A stretch of DNA of 64,000 nt from Siniperca chuatsi (lineage: Eukaryota > Chordata > Actinopteri > Centrarchiformes > Sinipercidae), in the NCBI RefSeq assembly GCF_020085105.1, contig NC_058063.1, positions 15,733,262 to 15,797,261 on the forward strand, read 5' to 3'. Shown in pieces: positions 35,702 through 48,045 of this stretch. Below the pieces are notes generated by a model. The model searched no databases. It had not been told where the DNA came from and worked only from the letters and a program-made list of their open reading frames with translations. Within the stretch, counting starts at the first letter, position 1. Every line of letters begins with the position of its first letter. The position numbers were made by a program, and so were the translations under genes.

Positions 35702-37321
35702 ATGAATATTACAATCCAGTGCATCATTCTCCTGGCCTGCACTGCCATTTCCACTTCACTTGGTAAGTGTGCTAATTTATTGGATGGTGGAAAGCTTTTT
35801 TTCTGTATTTCTGCATGTATTTATGTGGTTTTAAATGCATTTAACTTTGACTAAAAACATCTCCCTTTTTTGTTGGGCCTAACAAATTAGGAAACCATGA
35901 AAGGTGAAACTGCTATTCCATAGATTATTCACACTGTTGTCTTCATTTTTCCAGTTATCCCGAACTGCCGGTGTGTAAAAACAATTCCAGGCGTAAATGC
36001 CTCTCTCATCGCTGATGTCAAGGTGTATGATCCTCGTCCATACTGCAACAAGAAAGAAGTCATGTAAGTACCTGCAGTAATAACAAGAACAAAAAGATGA
36101 ACACGTAGACCACATAGTGTTTTTTTTTTAGTTTTCAGTGTTGATTATTGTTTTTCCAAGACAGTAATTTGTTGTTTAGACAGTTGTTTTACATTAAAGC
36201 TTTCTGTTTCTCCTACAGTGTCACACTGAAAAATAACAGCTTACGGTGTATTGACCCCAATGGAAAATTCGCCCAAACAGTCCTGCAAATTATACAAATG
36301 TAAGTTCAAAGACAAGCTTTTTTACATGCTGTGCTTTCATTTGCCATTGTTCAACACAGCATTAACTAATATTTATGTAATTAGATGAGGGAAAGCTTGC
36401 CAAATAAAGTGCATAGGAAGGTTGAGCAAGTTTTTCTTCAAGCAGAGGAGGTTAGCAGTCTCTGTGCTCTGCACATCAGGCCGTCATCACTGTCAGTGTG
36501 CATAAAAGAAACAGGATGTAACATGTAATTTATGTAGTGCTGCAACTGCTTGAGTAGAGTCAGCTTATACAAAAAGAAAATAGGTTTCTAATAAGCAGTT
36601 TTTAAGCTACATTGAACAATAAGATTGCTTAATCCAACATTCAATGCATTTTCTCTTGCACACTGGAATTGTAAAAAATCCTTTTTGTTTTAGAGCAGTG
36701 GTTCCAAACCTAGGGGTCCCCTCAAAGGGGTCGCAAGATAAATCTTAAGGGTCATAAGATGATTAAAGGAATGGGAACCATAAAAAAAAAACATATTTCT
36801 GCTATACATAGTGTATTTTGTTAGTTTGTTTTTCAGACTTTCCACTAATATTTGCCATTTTTCTAGTGTACTAGCAGATAATTTAACTTCTTTAGGATAG
36901 GATAAAATAAAGAAAGAGATCACCCTTTGTTTGAACTTGTCACATTTGATGATGTAGGGTCTCATATTGCTTATTTTTAAGGGGTGACCACCAAAAAGGG
37001 TGGGAATCACTGCTTAAGTGCATTACTAGCATTGAATTAAATGTGTAAAAGTATTATGAATATACAAAATCAAGGTTTCTTTTTTCAATTCATTCTTTTT
37101 CCCCGTGAATTAGAATAATAATAATAATAATAATAATAGGTTTACAAGGGGTCACAAGCCAAAAAGGTTGGAAACCACTGTTTTAGAGGATTGATATTTC
37201 AAATTAAGGATTGAACATGATATGTTTTCTTCACAGGCAGAGAGCAGTACGTGCTGCTAAGATGATGACCAGCAAAAAAACATCCACAGCATCAACCACA
37301 GTATCGCCAGCATCAATATAA
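35702..37321 (+). CDS. cxcl11: CXC chemokine, CXCL9/10/11-like
   Basis: Secreted chemokine, expected to attract activated T and NK cells through a CXCR3-type receptor. Coding exons: 35702-35762, 35955-36063, 36219-36299, 37237-37321. All have GT-AG borders and phases 1, 2, 2, the usual CXC pattern, giving 111 aa. A hydrophobic signal peptide covers residues 1 to about 20. The mature N-terminus is VIPNCRC. The four cysteines are Cys25, Cys27, Cys51 and Cys67, with no ELR before CXC. The block PGVNASLIADVKVY...CNKKEVIVTLK resembles mammalian CXCL11. The C-terminal tail is basic, then Ser/Thr-rich (SKKTSTASTTVS). A polyadenylation signal AATAAA lies at 37438-37443. Intron 3 carries a hAT MITE. 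The exact orthology among fish CXCL11 paralogues cannot be settled here. Confidence 0.88.
36696..37180. mobile_element. hAT-type MITE with 8-bp target site duplication
   Basis: The left end CAGTGGTTCCAAACC and right end GGTTGGAAACCACTG are near-perfect inverted repeats. They are flanked on both sides by the identical octamer TTTTAGAG (36688-36695 and 37181-37188). Eight-base duplications are characteristic of hAT transposons. A second right-end-like sequence (GTGGGAATCACTG) occurs inside at about 37000-37013, and an (ATA)n run lies at about 37114-37138. Confidence 0.9.
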
Positions 37322-38442
37322 TGCACATTGTTTTATCATCATTACAATTAAAATTAGGTATCAGTAGTAAGAAGAAAGATCAGCATGCCTTCCCTAAGTA
37401 AGGGCATGGTTGGTGTAATTCCTGGTTGGTTCTACGAAATAAAAAAAAACAGGCAGTACAATAGTGAAATTCTTTCACTTCACTTGTTTTGAGCATTGCA
37501 CGTTGGCAGCTAAAAATGACAGCAAGACTTAAAAGTGTGAAATATTATATATAAATATATATAATATATATATGTATTATATAATATAATACTCGATCAA
37601 GTAGCGATAACTGAGCATTAGCACATTAAGGAGACAATTTGTGAAGTCAGGGAAGTGTCCTTACTCAGAATATTCATCTGGGTAAACAGGTGCAAGTATG
37701 AGGTTTCAGTTTGGTGAAATGCAAAGCTTTTCTCCCTGCTTGCGATTTACATATGCATATTTGCATATGCTGATGAGACTGATGTATTTCCACCCAAAAC
37801 TACTGCCTAAGATTAAATCCATGGTTACTGACGAGAGTTTTTTTTTTACTGTGTTTGTATTATGTGTCCAAAATGCTGCACTCTTATTCAATATGTCTTG
37901 TAGCACATTATAACAGTCTGTCACCTTTAAAACTGTAAAAGCATTATTTGTGATATAATTTAACTTGACAGATAATAATCTGAAGGTCAGTCAGAAGTTC
38001 ATTAACTTTTTAGTAGTTTAGAAATGACGGAAAATATGAACTGTGTTTTTCTTATGGCTCATAAAGCATCATTTGTTATTGTAATTTGAAGAGTTTCTTT
38101 CTGTTTTTCTTATTACAAATGTGTATTTATATACATGTATATCTATATATGTGTGTGCCTTGTTTGTTTTTTAAAGGCTGAAATCATAATGCACAATACT
38201 AACTCATGCCATGTGATGTTGTTGAAGAAGAGCTGAAAAACTGAAATAAATTTAGTAAAAAATTTACATCTTGGCATTTTATTATAAATAAAAAAACTGT
38301 TTCCAGTTCAAAGCAGCCAGTGAAGCGGTTTCTAGCAACTTCAGATAGCTGCGTTGTTATCCGTATTTGCTACATACATTTTCAAAGTGTAATTGTGTTA
38401 ATTTTGTAACATGCAGTATTCCACCCTGACCTGTGAACACAA

Positions 38443-38600
38443 ATCAAATCAAGTTTATTGTCACATACACAATCATACACAGTACAACGCACAGTGAAAT
38501 TCGTTCACCTCCGCACACAGACTAAGGTGCATATGATTCAATAACCCGAATACTTATAGACACCACAGTCAATATTAAAACTAAAGAATGGAGGCAGAAA
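38443..38600 (-). mobile_element. LINE 3' end
   Basis: AATCAAATCAAGTTTATTGT, then CACATACAC and GTACAACGCACAGTGAAATT, is a phrase typical of the 3' end of fish LINE elements read in reverse. It is separated from the reverse-transcriptase part (39137-39790) by the R2 element. Confidence 0.5.
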
Positions 38601-38609
38601 CTAAGAGTC

Positions 38610-39128
38610 TACAGCCATGTCAGTGGCTCTGTGATGCTGTACTAAGCTTAATGCTAACACCAGATTGCTAACATGCTCACAGTGGCAATGCTAACATGCT
38701 GATGTTAAGCAGGTAAAATGTTTAACATGTTCACTAACTTAGTTAAGTGGGTTAGCATGCTAACATTTGCTGAACACAAAGTACAGCTGAGGCTGATGGG
38801 AATGGCATTAGTTTGATAAGTGTTGTTGGACAAATTTAGATCGGATGATGGCATTTGATGAAAAGTCAACAAAGTGATTACAATTCATCCTGAGAGGGAT
38901 GTGTACCAAATTTCCCTTCAAGAAATTTCACTCAAAACCACAAATGTAAACCTGCTGATGGTGCTAGAAGAAAAGTCAGGGGGTCACCAAAGTCATTAGG
39001 ATTTATCCTCTGGGGACCATGGATGTCTGTACAAATTTTCATGTGAATCCCTTCAACAGTTGTTAAGATGCCTCAGTCAGGACCATAGTGGTGGACCAAC
39101 ATTGCTGAGCCATGCCACTAGCATGGCT
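38610..39128 (+). mobile_element. Non-autonomous DNA element R2, copy nested in a LINE
   Basis: It starts ACAGCCATGTCAGTGGCTC and ends CCACTAGCATGGCTA, with imperfect inverted ends. The interior parallels 22912-23604: GGTTAGCATGCTAACATTTG, AGTACAGCTGAGGCTGATGG and GTCACCAAAGTCATTAGG. It lies between the 3' tail and the coding part of a minus-strand LINE. Confidence 0.75.
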
Positions 39129-39136
39129 AAAAAATT

Positions 39137-39790
39137 TTAAATACTGTGGGAATGCAGGCATGATGAGCCAGCAGGCTGTTCCTGCTGGTCCTTGAATGGA
39201 GAGTCCTGTAGCGCCTCACAGAGGGGAGGAGGGCAAACAGTCTGAGAGGTGTCCCTGTGATTTGCTTGTGCTGGACAGCCTCTGTGGTGAGCAGTGGAGT
39301 ACCAGTGATGCTCCGCAGTGCTTTCCAGTCCAAGACAGAGCCGTTGCCATATGATACTGTGATGCAGCTGGTAAAGATGCTCTCGATGGTGCAGCGGTAG
39401 AAGATGGACTTTCTTCAGCCTCCTCAGGAAGAAGAGATGCTGGTGAGCCATCTTGATCAGTGTTGAAGTGTTGCCAAGCTCACCGAGTTTGGTGATCAGT
39501 TTGGAGGGGATGATGGTGTTGAATGCTGAACTGAAGTCAATGAACGGCATTCTCACATAGGTGTTACTGTTGTCCAAGTGGGAGAGGGCAGAGTGTAGCG
39601 CTGTGGAGATGGCGTCCTCCGTACACCTGTTCTGGCAGTTGGCGAATTGGAGGGGGTCCAGTGTGGGCGGTGGGCAGGTTTTGAATGAAAGGGAGGGGAA
39701 CAGTCCAAGGGCTCACTGTCACTCCAAACGTCCTATGCCAAAGGTCAGCTGAGCCGCAGATTGCTTGCTTCCTCAACAGTCAGTCGTCAA
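39137..39790 (-). pseudogene. Reverse transcriptase fragment of a Rex1/L2-like LINE
   Basis: The minus strand encodes [40 protein letters not shown] and LITKLGELG. These are conserved reverse-transcriptase words of fish non-LTR retrotransposons. The frame then jumps to FFLRRLKK and, in another frame, to [18 protein letters not shown] and later [19 protein letters not shown], the usual C-terminal region. The stretch that should hold the FADD/YADD catalytic motif is missing, and several frame changes are present, so the copy is dead. Confidence 0.8.
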
Positions 39791-41619
39791 CTTTACAGAT
39801 GGAAATCACATGAGTCGTCGTGAAACTCAAGTCAGCATTCAGACAGAGCTGCCTGGAGAGGACCTTGGTCTGCACACAGGGATAAAACACAAGAATGAAT
39901 GCCAGCAATGTTTACTGCACGTTGCTGATAAGAAGACCACAGAGTGACAGCAACACCCAAACACACCTGCACTCAATCAGCCCACCACAGTCATCATCCT
40001 GTCATACTTTCTGAATAAGGAGAAGTAACAAAGTGACAAATCTATCATCACTGACACCCTCAATTGCAACAACGCTGATAAAAATTGTACTTCTGCCCAA
40101 TCTTCACTTGATCAGTTTGATAATAACTCGATCAGCCTCAGTTGTTCTTACTGGAATATATGTTTATTTCAACAACACAAATCTGACCTTCAGTACAGAG
40201 AGCACACATAAGTACAGTCTGCACTAAAAACTTTAAGTATCAATACATTCTCTCAGCATAATAAGTTCTTGTATAGTCACGCAATGAGGGAGGTGTAGAC
40301 AACATACAACCACAGGCCAAGACCAGTTCTCATCCATGCTTATCATGGGATCCAGAACATCCCCAAGGTCTTCAACTTAACTACATCGCCCGACACCCAG
40401 AGTCTTCACACATAAAGTAAGTCAGCAAAGATGCTGAGGCCACTTAGGTTACCTAACCATGACACTCACAAAATTATACATTTCTTCATGTCCCATTAAT
40501 CTTTCTACCACAGCTCTCAAACAGGTTTCTATACAGCCCCCGTATCCCTCCATCCCCTTGCTTTACTTTGGCCTAATCAATATGAATAACAAAGTCACAT
40601 TTTATCAAAAGACACAAACAAGCTGGTAAATTAGAAGAGAACTACAAGAAATATTACATATACTGATTTCATGTTTTCTATTCTTTCAGCCTTTTGGGAT
40701 TCAAGTAGTGACTTCCATCACTGAACAGTTAAGGGCAGAACAAACAGAAAAAGGATTTTTTAAAACCAGAAATCACATTGTCATAGGTATTAAGGTATCT
40801 ACATTTGTAATTAATTACCGTATTAAATCAATACAGTGTATACAGTATGTATAATATTATGGTCATTCTGTGTTTTGAGTTGTAAGAAGTCCCCTCAAGG
40901 TTGTTCTTCAAAAGATTTGCTAAGTCATACTGTAATACATCATTTCAATTCTTGCAGTCATGTGTCATTGAGGCTTTGCATGACTTTTACCCCACATTTA
41001 TGACCCAAATGTCTGATAAAGACACATGCCTTCAATCATAAGGGAGTAATATTTCTCAAGTCAAGTCTGAAAGCGCTTTGTTGTCAAAAATATTATTTCA
41101 GTTGTTGTCTTTGTCACGAATTCTATTATATATCAGAAAAATTTAAAAATCTAAGAGAGATAGAAACTTGTATACTTATACTTATAAACTTATATTTAGC
41201 GTCAATTAATCCGTTTAACTTCAAAACTAATTGATTGAAACAATGTAGATGGCAGTGCTTTTTGGTTTCCTCTTAAAATCCCATCTTTCCATATCAGATG
41301 TTTGGTTTATATCACCAAATGAATATATATACATTTTCCCCAATTTGTTTTTTGTCGCTGCAGATCTTGTACAATGACAACAAATGACACATGACACATG
41401 ACACGTGAAAAGAAAAACTGAAATGTTTTTCATTTTCATTCTTATGTGCAGGATAAAAATTTGGGTATTTTTACACAATGCTCATTGAAAAAATATCAAA
41501 AACAACAACTCATCCGCCAAACTAACAAAAACCTAAAGCTTAAGGCCACAAAACTTCACAACAAGCTAAACATCCAAAACACATTTGGCATATTATTGGC
41601 CTTATAAAGTTGTTAAGGT

Positions 41620-42075
41620 CCAGCAGTTATAGCGCAACATTATCATTCATTTATAGTCATGTTTCTGGCATCAATATGAATGTAAGTCAAATATTCACTC
41701 ACTTTTTAGCTGTTTTGGTCTCCACCAACTCCTGAGGGAAATACCTGACACTTTAGCGGTGAAATGCTGCAATATGTTCACCTGTTAGTCGCTAACTGTG
41801 TTGGTCTGCCATTTGGTGTTTAGCAAGTAGCATACAGAAGTCTATCTGCCAAAAATGACGCTAATGAGAGCGGTGAGAGTGAAAACAGTAAAGTTGCAGG
41901 CCTGAATACCAAAACAATGAGCTGAAAGAAGCTAAAACGCTCCATAGAGCTGAGGGGAACTGCTGAGTTGGGTGATAATTTTCTTGGGAGTTCGCCACTA
42001 TGAGTGACCCCTTTCACATTAGTCATTTGAGCAATTGCTTACATAGAAATATTGATTAATGCTGCTTTAATACCC
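41620..42075 (+). repeat. Dispersed repeat R1, copy 3
   Basis: It has the same ordered words as 17030-17475: AGCGCAACATTATCA, CTCCACCAACTCCTGAGGG, GTCTGCCATTTGGTG, AAACAATGAGCTGAAAG, TGAGTTGGGTGATAATTTTC and ATATTGATTAATGCTGCTTT. It is not accompanied by the flank shared between 17480-18140 and 28550-29190, which shows that R1 is an independent mobile family. Confidence 0.75.
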
Positions 42076-42710
42076 CCCTTACTCCCCAAATCAATAAATA
42101 GATGCAGAGAATAACAGCCAAACTAAAATACATCCACACCACAAACTAACACCAAATAGAAATGAGAAAAAAAATGATATAAACTGTGTAAGAAGAAACA
42201 CTGATGAAGTATTTCACATAGTAACTATATTGTGCTGTATATACAGCGTCAGAACAAGCCCCCAGAAAAAAAACAATAACACTGTCTCACAGTATCATAT
42301 GCACAGTAGCCACAGGTAAAACTGTGTTTGTTTACAGAACTGTATCTGATGATCATTTTATCATTTTCCTCATTCAGAGTCAGAGGGGGAAAACAGAGCT
42401 GAATACTTCTCCGGAGATATGACAAGCAGAAGAGAAATGAAGCAGTTGACTGACTGTCCAGACAGACACGTTCTGTCTTTATGACTAATTTCTCTGGCCG
42501 CTGACCGCGAGCATACCGTCCCTTAACTTCAACGGGGCCTCTGGTCTGTCCCTGAACCCATCGTCCCATGACTACCTTCTGCTGCACATGTGAATGCACC
42601 AAAGTGAAACCAACATACACACACACACAGGTCTTTTTCTCAAATTTCCCACAGCTAAGTTCATGACGAGCACATGATCACTGTACATACACATATTGGA
42701 ATGCAGAATG

Positions 42711-42718
42711 TATATAAA
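42711..42718 (+). promoter_or_regulatory. TATA box of the CXCL8-like chemokine gene
   Basis: TATATAAA lies 61 bases before the ATG at 42779. It predicts a short leader of about 35-40 bases. Confidence 0.65.
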
Positions 42719-42778
42719 CAGTCTCAACAGCTGTATGGTATCTGTATGATAAAGAACTTAACAAGCAGCTGCGTAAAC

Positions 42779-45700
42779 ATGATGAAGCTCTGCATTCTGC
42801 TCGTGTTTGGGACCCTGTTTGTCGTCATTAACGGTAAGAACACAACTTCATACAGTGGCATAGTTCCTGTGTGACTAAACAGTCCTGTGAAGTCTGTAAC
42901 TATTAAGAATACGCATCAGGAGATTGGAAGGACAGTTTGAAGTGGGTTGTTGAAGGCTGAAACTGAAGTCACTGGTAAATAACTGTAGATACTGTTGTGT
43001 TTCCTGCAGAGCTGTAGGTCTACTCTTGCCAGAATAGAAAATCATCAATCTAGAAACAGCATATGTACTTTATTAGGACATTAAACACGCTGCCAAAAGC
43101 TAGAGCAAGGTAAACCACTGTTTTGCAACACTATGGGAAACTCTGCAATACTTGGACATTTTTAAGCAAGAACTTGCGTGTTGCATTGTATTGTAAGTGC
43201 TGATCTGAAGTCTGTGTTGCATTACCACACCAAAGTAAGGTCCCCGGAGGTGGAAGAAGTATTCAGATCCCTTAGTTAAGGAAAATCACAGCGTAAAACT
43301 ACGCCACTATAAGTAAAAGTCCAGCATGCAAAATTTTAGTATTATCAGCAAAATGTACTTAATGTATTAAAAGTAAAAGTAAAGTACTCATTTAGCAGAA
43401 TTACCTTGTTCAATGTTTTTGCTATATACAATAATATTGACAATTATTACTGATAATCTTAATCTGTAAGAAGAATTTTAATGTTGTAGTTGTTTGAGAT
43501 AGAGCTAATGTCAGCTATTTTACTGTTTATTCCATAAAAATGCATCATATATAATTAGATGATGGATGTGTTTTTATAGATAAAATCTTAATCTGCAAAG
43601 TAATTAGTAATTATAAAAGTAAGATAAATGTAGTGTAAAAAGTACAATATTTCCCTCTGAAATGTAGTGGAGTAGAAGTATAATGTACCATAAAATGGAA
43701 ACACTCAAGTAAAGTACCTCAAAATTGTACTGAAGTACAGTACTGCAGTGCACTTAGTTATATTCCACCTCTGAAGGTGACTTTGACAGAAAAAAATGCA
43801 GGCATGATATTCACTAATGTAGATAGACATGCATCATTTTTTGCATGATTTCCCCTGTAATTCAGCCAGACATTTTTGTTTGGCCGTGCAACAGGATTGA
43901 AAGACGAACCCACTGATGGAGACACGTATAAAAAAACACTTGTACAATGAAATAAAAGGGTGAAATCTGTATTTCATTGCATTATACCATTATTCCATTA
44001 TACTGTATGGCTGGTTAATATCAGATAATTAATACATAATCTAACCTCATCTATCTAATACAAATGGTGCAGTTGTCTAATATTTTACCATGCTCACTGT
44101 TTTACTCCTTGGAGTTAGAATCACTGTATAGTGCCACTATGACTTTAAATTTAAGTGAACAGGAAGATGACTGGAAGAGAAAAGGGGGAAGTGCCTGTTA
44201 TAAGTATGTTGCAATACCAAGGCTGGTGGTTGTGACAAAAGCACAAAGTTAGAAAATGTTCTTATCAGCATTTGAAGTTCCCAGTATTTAAAATGAGGAA
44301 GGGGAGGTTGCAGTGGCTCTGTAATTAGAGGGAACTTGTGGTTTCACATGAATACTGCCAAACCTTTGTAGGGCAAAGCAAAATAGAGAATTTCTTCTTT
44401 GATTGTGATATGTCACTGATGGTGTGTTTGGAATACCGTGTATACTGTGCAGTATCAGTGTTTAAACTGACAAGATTGCACAAACACAGTATCAGTCAAC
44501 CATAATATTTAACTGCTAAGCTGATAATGTCCAAAAACATGAGATAATTGAATTTCTGAGAGCATTTTCTTTTGACATTGCAAAATATTACAAGCTTCAA
44601 CATATCCCAGACTTAATAGAAAACATCTGCATGTTCTTTCAAATAAAGCACTGTCAAAGCAAAAGTCCAAGTTCATTTTTAAAATAATATTTAGAAAATC
44701 TCTGCCAAGAAAGAGAGGCCTAAGTGGTATGTTTGTCTGCTTAAACTGGTAAAATCAGTATTCTGACTAAATGTCTGTTGATGACAGGTATGCCGCCAAT
44801 CAGCAGGGACTACAATACGCACTGTCGGTGCCTGCAGGTGGAGTCGAGGATCATCCCTCCAGACAACCTGAGGAGCATCAAGCTCATCCCTGAAGGGCCC
44901 CACTGCCCGGAAATAGAAGTCATGTAAGTTTAATTAAAGTCATCACACAAAGGCAAACTTCCAGATCATGACAATTTTATATTATAAGTATAGCCACAAT
45001 TAACGATTAAAAACAAAATTGTAAAAATGGTAATCACAATTACCCAGAGGTGACGTCTTGAAATTGCTTATTTTGTCCCAAACCAAAAGAGATTCACTAT
45101 ACAGTGATATTAAATGTGACATAAAACCAGGGCTGCAGGACACTCAGGTAATGTTCTTGGGAAGGTGTGGAGTTTTAATATTTTTTTGACCCAATATTTT
45201 TAAATGTTGTTGTTTTTAGGCACAAAAATGAAATTAATTAATTAAAATAAAAGGTATTTAGCTTCCATCAGCATGCAGGGAGACAATATTTACAGAAAAT
45301 ATAATCAACAGTTAACTGTACATTTAAAAATAAAAAAAATACATTTTATTATCTTGTATAAATTATTATGGTCAAATATATCATTGAGGACAGTAAGATA
45401 TGTTTGGATTGGGTGTTTGAATTTGGGGGCTTTAACTCAGGATTACTTTACATTCCACAATTACACATGGTAAGATTGTATTATAGATAGTTTTTTTCAA
45501 GTCAATATCCTTAAATTTGACTATTTGTAAGACAAGATTAGATGAAGAAAATGATAAAAGAAATTTGGTTGCTAGTCAAACATTTCTGGAGTGTGTGGGG
45601 TTGCTCTTGGACTCATGAGTGTTTCTAAAATCCTGGCTATGGCTCTAACTGCGGTAAATCTTTTTTAACAGAGCTGGACTGGTGAATGGGGAGAAGGTTT

Positions 45701-45801
45701 GCTTGAACCCTCGGTCTTCCTGGGTGAAGAAGCTGATCCACTTTGTTCTTGAGAGACAACTACATCAGCAGGGACAAGCACTTCCCAAGAATAAAGCATA
45801 A
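42779..45801 (+). CDS. CXC chemokine, CXCL8-like without ELR
   Basis: Secreted chemokine. Coding exons 42779-42833, 44788-44923 and 45672-45801 join in frame to 106 aa. A second Met is next to the first, and the first is taken. The signal peptide is MMKLCILLVFGTLFVVING. The mature chain starts MPPISRDYNTHCRCLQVES. The CXC pair is followed by the IPEGPHC block and GEKVCLNPRSSWVKKLIHF, closest to the CXCL8 subgroup (GPHC, WV at the helix start). The ELR tripeptide that directs neutrophil CXCR1/2 binding is absent; THC precedes the motif, so receptor use cannot be assumed. The helix and tail sit in one last exon, whereas CXCL8-type genes usually have four exons. ATTAAA at 45832-45837 is a likely polyadenylation signal. 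It could be the fish CXCL18/19 or CXCL8-like group; I cannot decide. Confidence 0.85.
43240..43780. repeat. Fish repeat rich in AAGTAAAGTAC motifs, copy 2
   Basis: In intron 1 of the CXCL8-like gene. It begins GGAGGTGGAAGAAGTATTCA and ends CAGTGCACTTAGTTATATTCC. The interior has AAATGTAGTGGAGTAGAAG and ACTCAAGTAAAGTACCTC, the same family as 4070-4490. No transposase is seen. Confidence 0.7.
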
Positions 45802-48045
45802 TATCATGATGCAAGTTAAAAACATGTTGCAATTAAAGCTGTTGAAAGTAACCATTTTCTGCAAATGAGTCATTGTATTTCTACTCAATGTTTTTTTACC
45901 AAATATTTTACACAAATGTTCGAAATAACATTCTTGATTTATATTGTTTAAATGTTAGAGCACACAAAAGCAGATAAGTGTGTGATTATGTTTGGAAGTA
46001 AATGGAAAGTTACCAATCACCTGTAATGTAAAAGTGTTGGAAGACTTTGTGTGCATAAGGTAACATATAACTGTGCTTGTAAAAAGTTAAGTGTGACTTG
46101 AAATGTAAAATAATTTCTCTGTGTAGAAAGTTTGGTTATATGGCCTCTTGAAAGCAGATACCGTATGTAGCATGAGTAATATTCTAATATGTAACATATC
46201 ATTTCTATGTAATACTCCTTTTGGTGATGCTTCTCCAACAACTGTGTTACTGTGGCTTAAAATAAACAAATTTTGAAAAGTAAAATGTGTTGCTTCTTGC
46301 ATTCAGGCTTACCTTTGCTGTCGATGTAAATCCAGTTGCACCATATTTGCACACTCATGGTTGTGCAGGTAAGCTGTAATAAACTTGTTTTGCAGCCAAG
46401 TGAAACACAAAAGACACACAGACTTGAATACAAGGCACAACTTGGTGGGGCTGGCAGATTTGGCAATAGACTTGGTGCTTCCAAGGTCAAGGGAAACAAA
46501 CTTGCTCGCTGTTCTTACTACTTGTAGCTTTTGCCGGGCTTGCTTAAGATAGCAGTAAGAGGCAGAGTTAGGTAACCTTAGAGTTTCTTTGTTGTCTCTG
46601 TCTGTTTCTCTCTGTGTGTCTGTGTTGTGGTCTAATCAAGCGCTGTAGTATATCAACCCTGGTCTTCATTCCAGTCATTACTAGATCATTGTTTTCAACC
46701 CATGTGGTAGTTCACATCCTCGGTCCCTAGAATATCATTCTAGTACTTTGCTTGCTTGTGTTTGAAATTGTGCTATCCTTTCTCTCCCTGTGTTCAGGAT
46801 CCCTGCCTGTCTGTCTGCCTCGCCCAGCAACTCTGCCTGCCCCAGCTATACCTCATCCACCCACGGATCCCCTTTTACCCCTCGGTCTCCGTCCTCTGGC
46901 TCCCTTTCCTCAATCCCATCAAAACTCTGGTGAACTATACAATAAATCCCTCTTGGCTCTAACTCATCTCTGTGTCTGAGTCTGTGTCTGAGTCCACCCT
47001 TGTGAATCATAACACCTTTCAAGTTGCTGCAGATTTTTTTCCCCTTAAGAATGTGGTCACGCTGTACAGATTGCATTTACACCTGGCTGAGATCTGATCA
47101 CAATGCAAGCCTGATCAGCCATCAATCATCATTAAATGTTGCAAATGTGCATTTCCCATGAAGTGCTGTTTTCTCAGCATGGATATGGATTAGCTGGATG
47201 GTGAGAGATTTCTTCAGTTCAGTTCAGTGCAACTGAGCACCTTGGCCAAGTTCTGTACACAGAAAACATCTGCCAAGACATAAAATATATATATATTTTT
47301 CTTTTCTGTAAAGCTGAGACAGGACACATTTCTCTTCATATTCTAAGTTGAATAGGTGCTTGTTTATAAAACCTGAATACCTTATTTTAACATAATGTAA
47401 TTCATTTTATAGCATTCACTATCTACAATAAAGTGTTCCTATGTCAAAATTACTAATGGGGCTGTAGTTGCAAGCACAGTGGTCATTTTCACTTTTTTTA
47501 AAATCCTTTTATTTATCCATGGAGGTTTGCCATGACCACCGAAGCACCGGTCCACTGGGGCAGTTGGGGGTTAATGGCCTTGCTCAAGGTACAGTGGTGG
47601 TATTAAGAGAGGGACAAGCTCTGCGCCTCACCAGTACTCACCAGTCTGGGGATCAAACTGGCAAATGGCAGCCTGTTGTATTTATGTATATTCCCTAAAT
47701 TCACATATTTGTCTCAGAGGGCTTGACAATATGTCTCAATTTTTAAGAAAAAAAAATGCCTCTAATAGAAAGTAAATGTGGAACAGAGCACTATAATGCA
47801 TAGTAAATAAATAAATATAGTAAATAATATATATATGATAAATAAATAAGCTCCTCTTTTGCCTGATTTGACATTTTCTCACAACTGTGGGGGTGCACAC
47901 TGATAGGGACGTTAATTCCTGTAAACTTTGTTGTAGTCTACCCGTTCAGACAGGTACAGCTTCGTCATTCTTACAACTGCACAGAGTTGCCAAAGTAAAC
48001 AGTGAAGCAATACTACAAAACTGACATAACTGCACACCTTCTATA
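45802..48045. other. Intergenic with repeat remnants
   Basis: No gene was recognised. 46560-47030 is C/T-rich and ends with a phrase typical of the tail of retroelement LTRs (ACAATAAATCCCTCTTGGCTC followed by GTGTCTGAGTCTGTGTC), so it may be an LTR fragment. 47500-47690 is a common fish repeat (see separate entry). Confidence 0.45.
47500..47690. repeat. Common fish repeat (GGGGTTAATGGCCTTGCTCA)
   Basis: The words TTTATCCATGGAGGTTTGCC, GGGGGTTAATGGCCTTGC, TCAAGGTACAGTGGTGG and CTGGGGATCAAACTGGCAA appear in the order known from a widespread fish interspersed repeat. It is non-coding. Confidence 0.55.

Larger units (their letters stand above)
37322..42650. other. Intergenic between two CXC chemokines
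   Basis: No further exon was recognised. The stretch holds a LINE remnant with a nested MITE (38440-39790), repeat R1 copy 3 (41620-42075) and AT-rich tracts such as the ATATAT run near 37545-37590. The rest shows no structure I can name. Confidence 0.55.

Noticed and set aside
37240-37321. Ser/Thr-rich tail of the CXCL11-like protein as a mucin stalk with membrane anchor
   Set aside because: The tail is only about 15 residues and ends without a hydrophobic segment, so the protein is a plain secreted chemokine.
46752-46979. Pro/Leu-rich ORFs
   Set aside because: They lie in a C/T-rich tract that looks like a retroelement LTR tail; no gene context.
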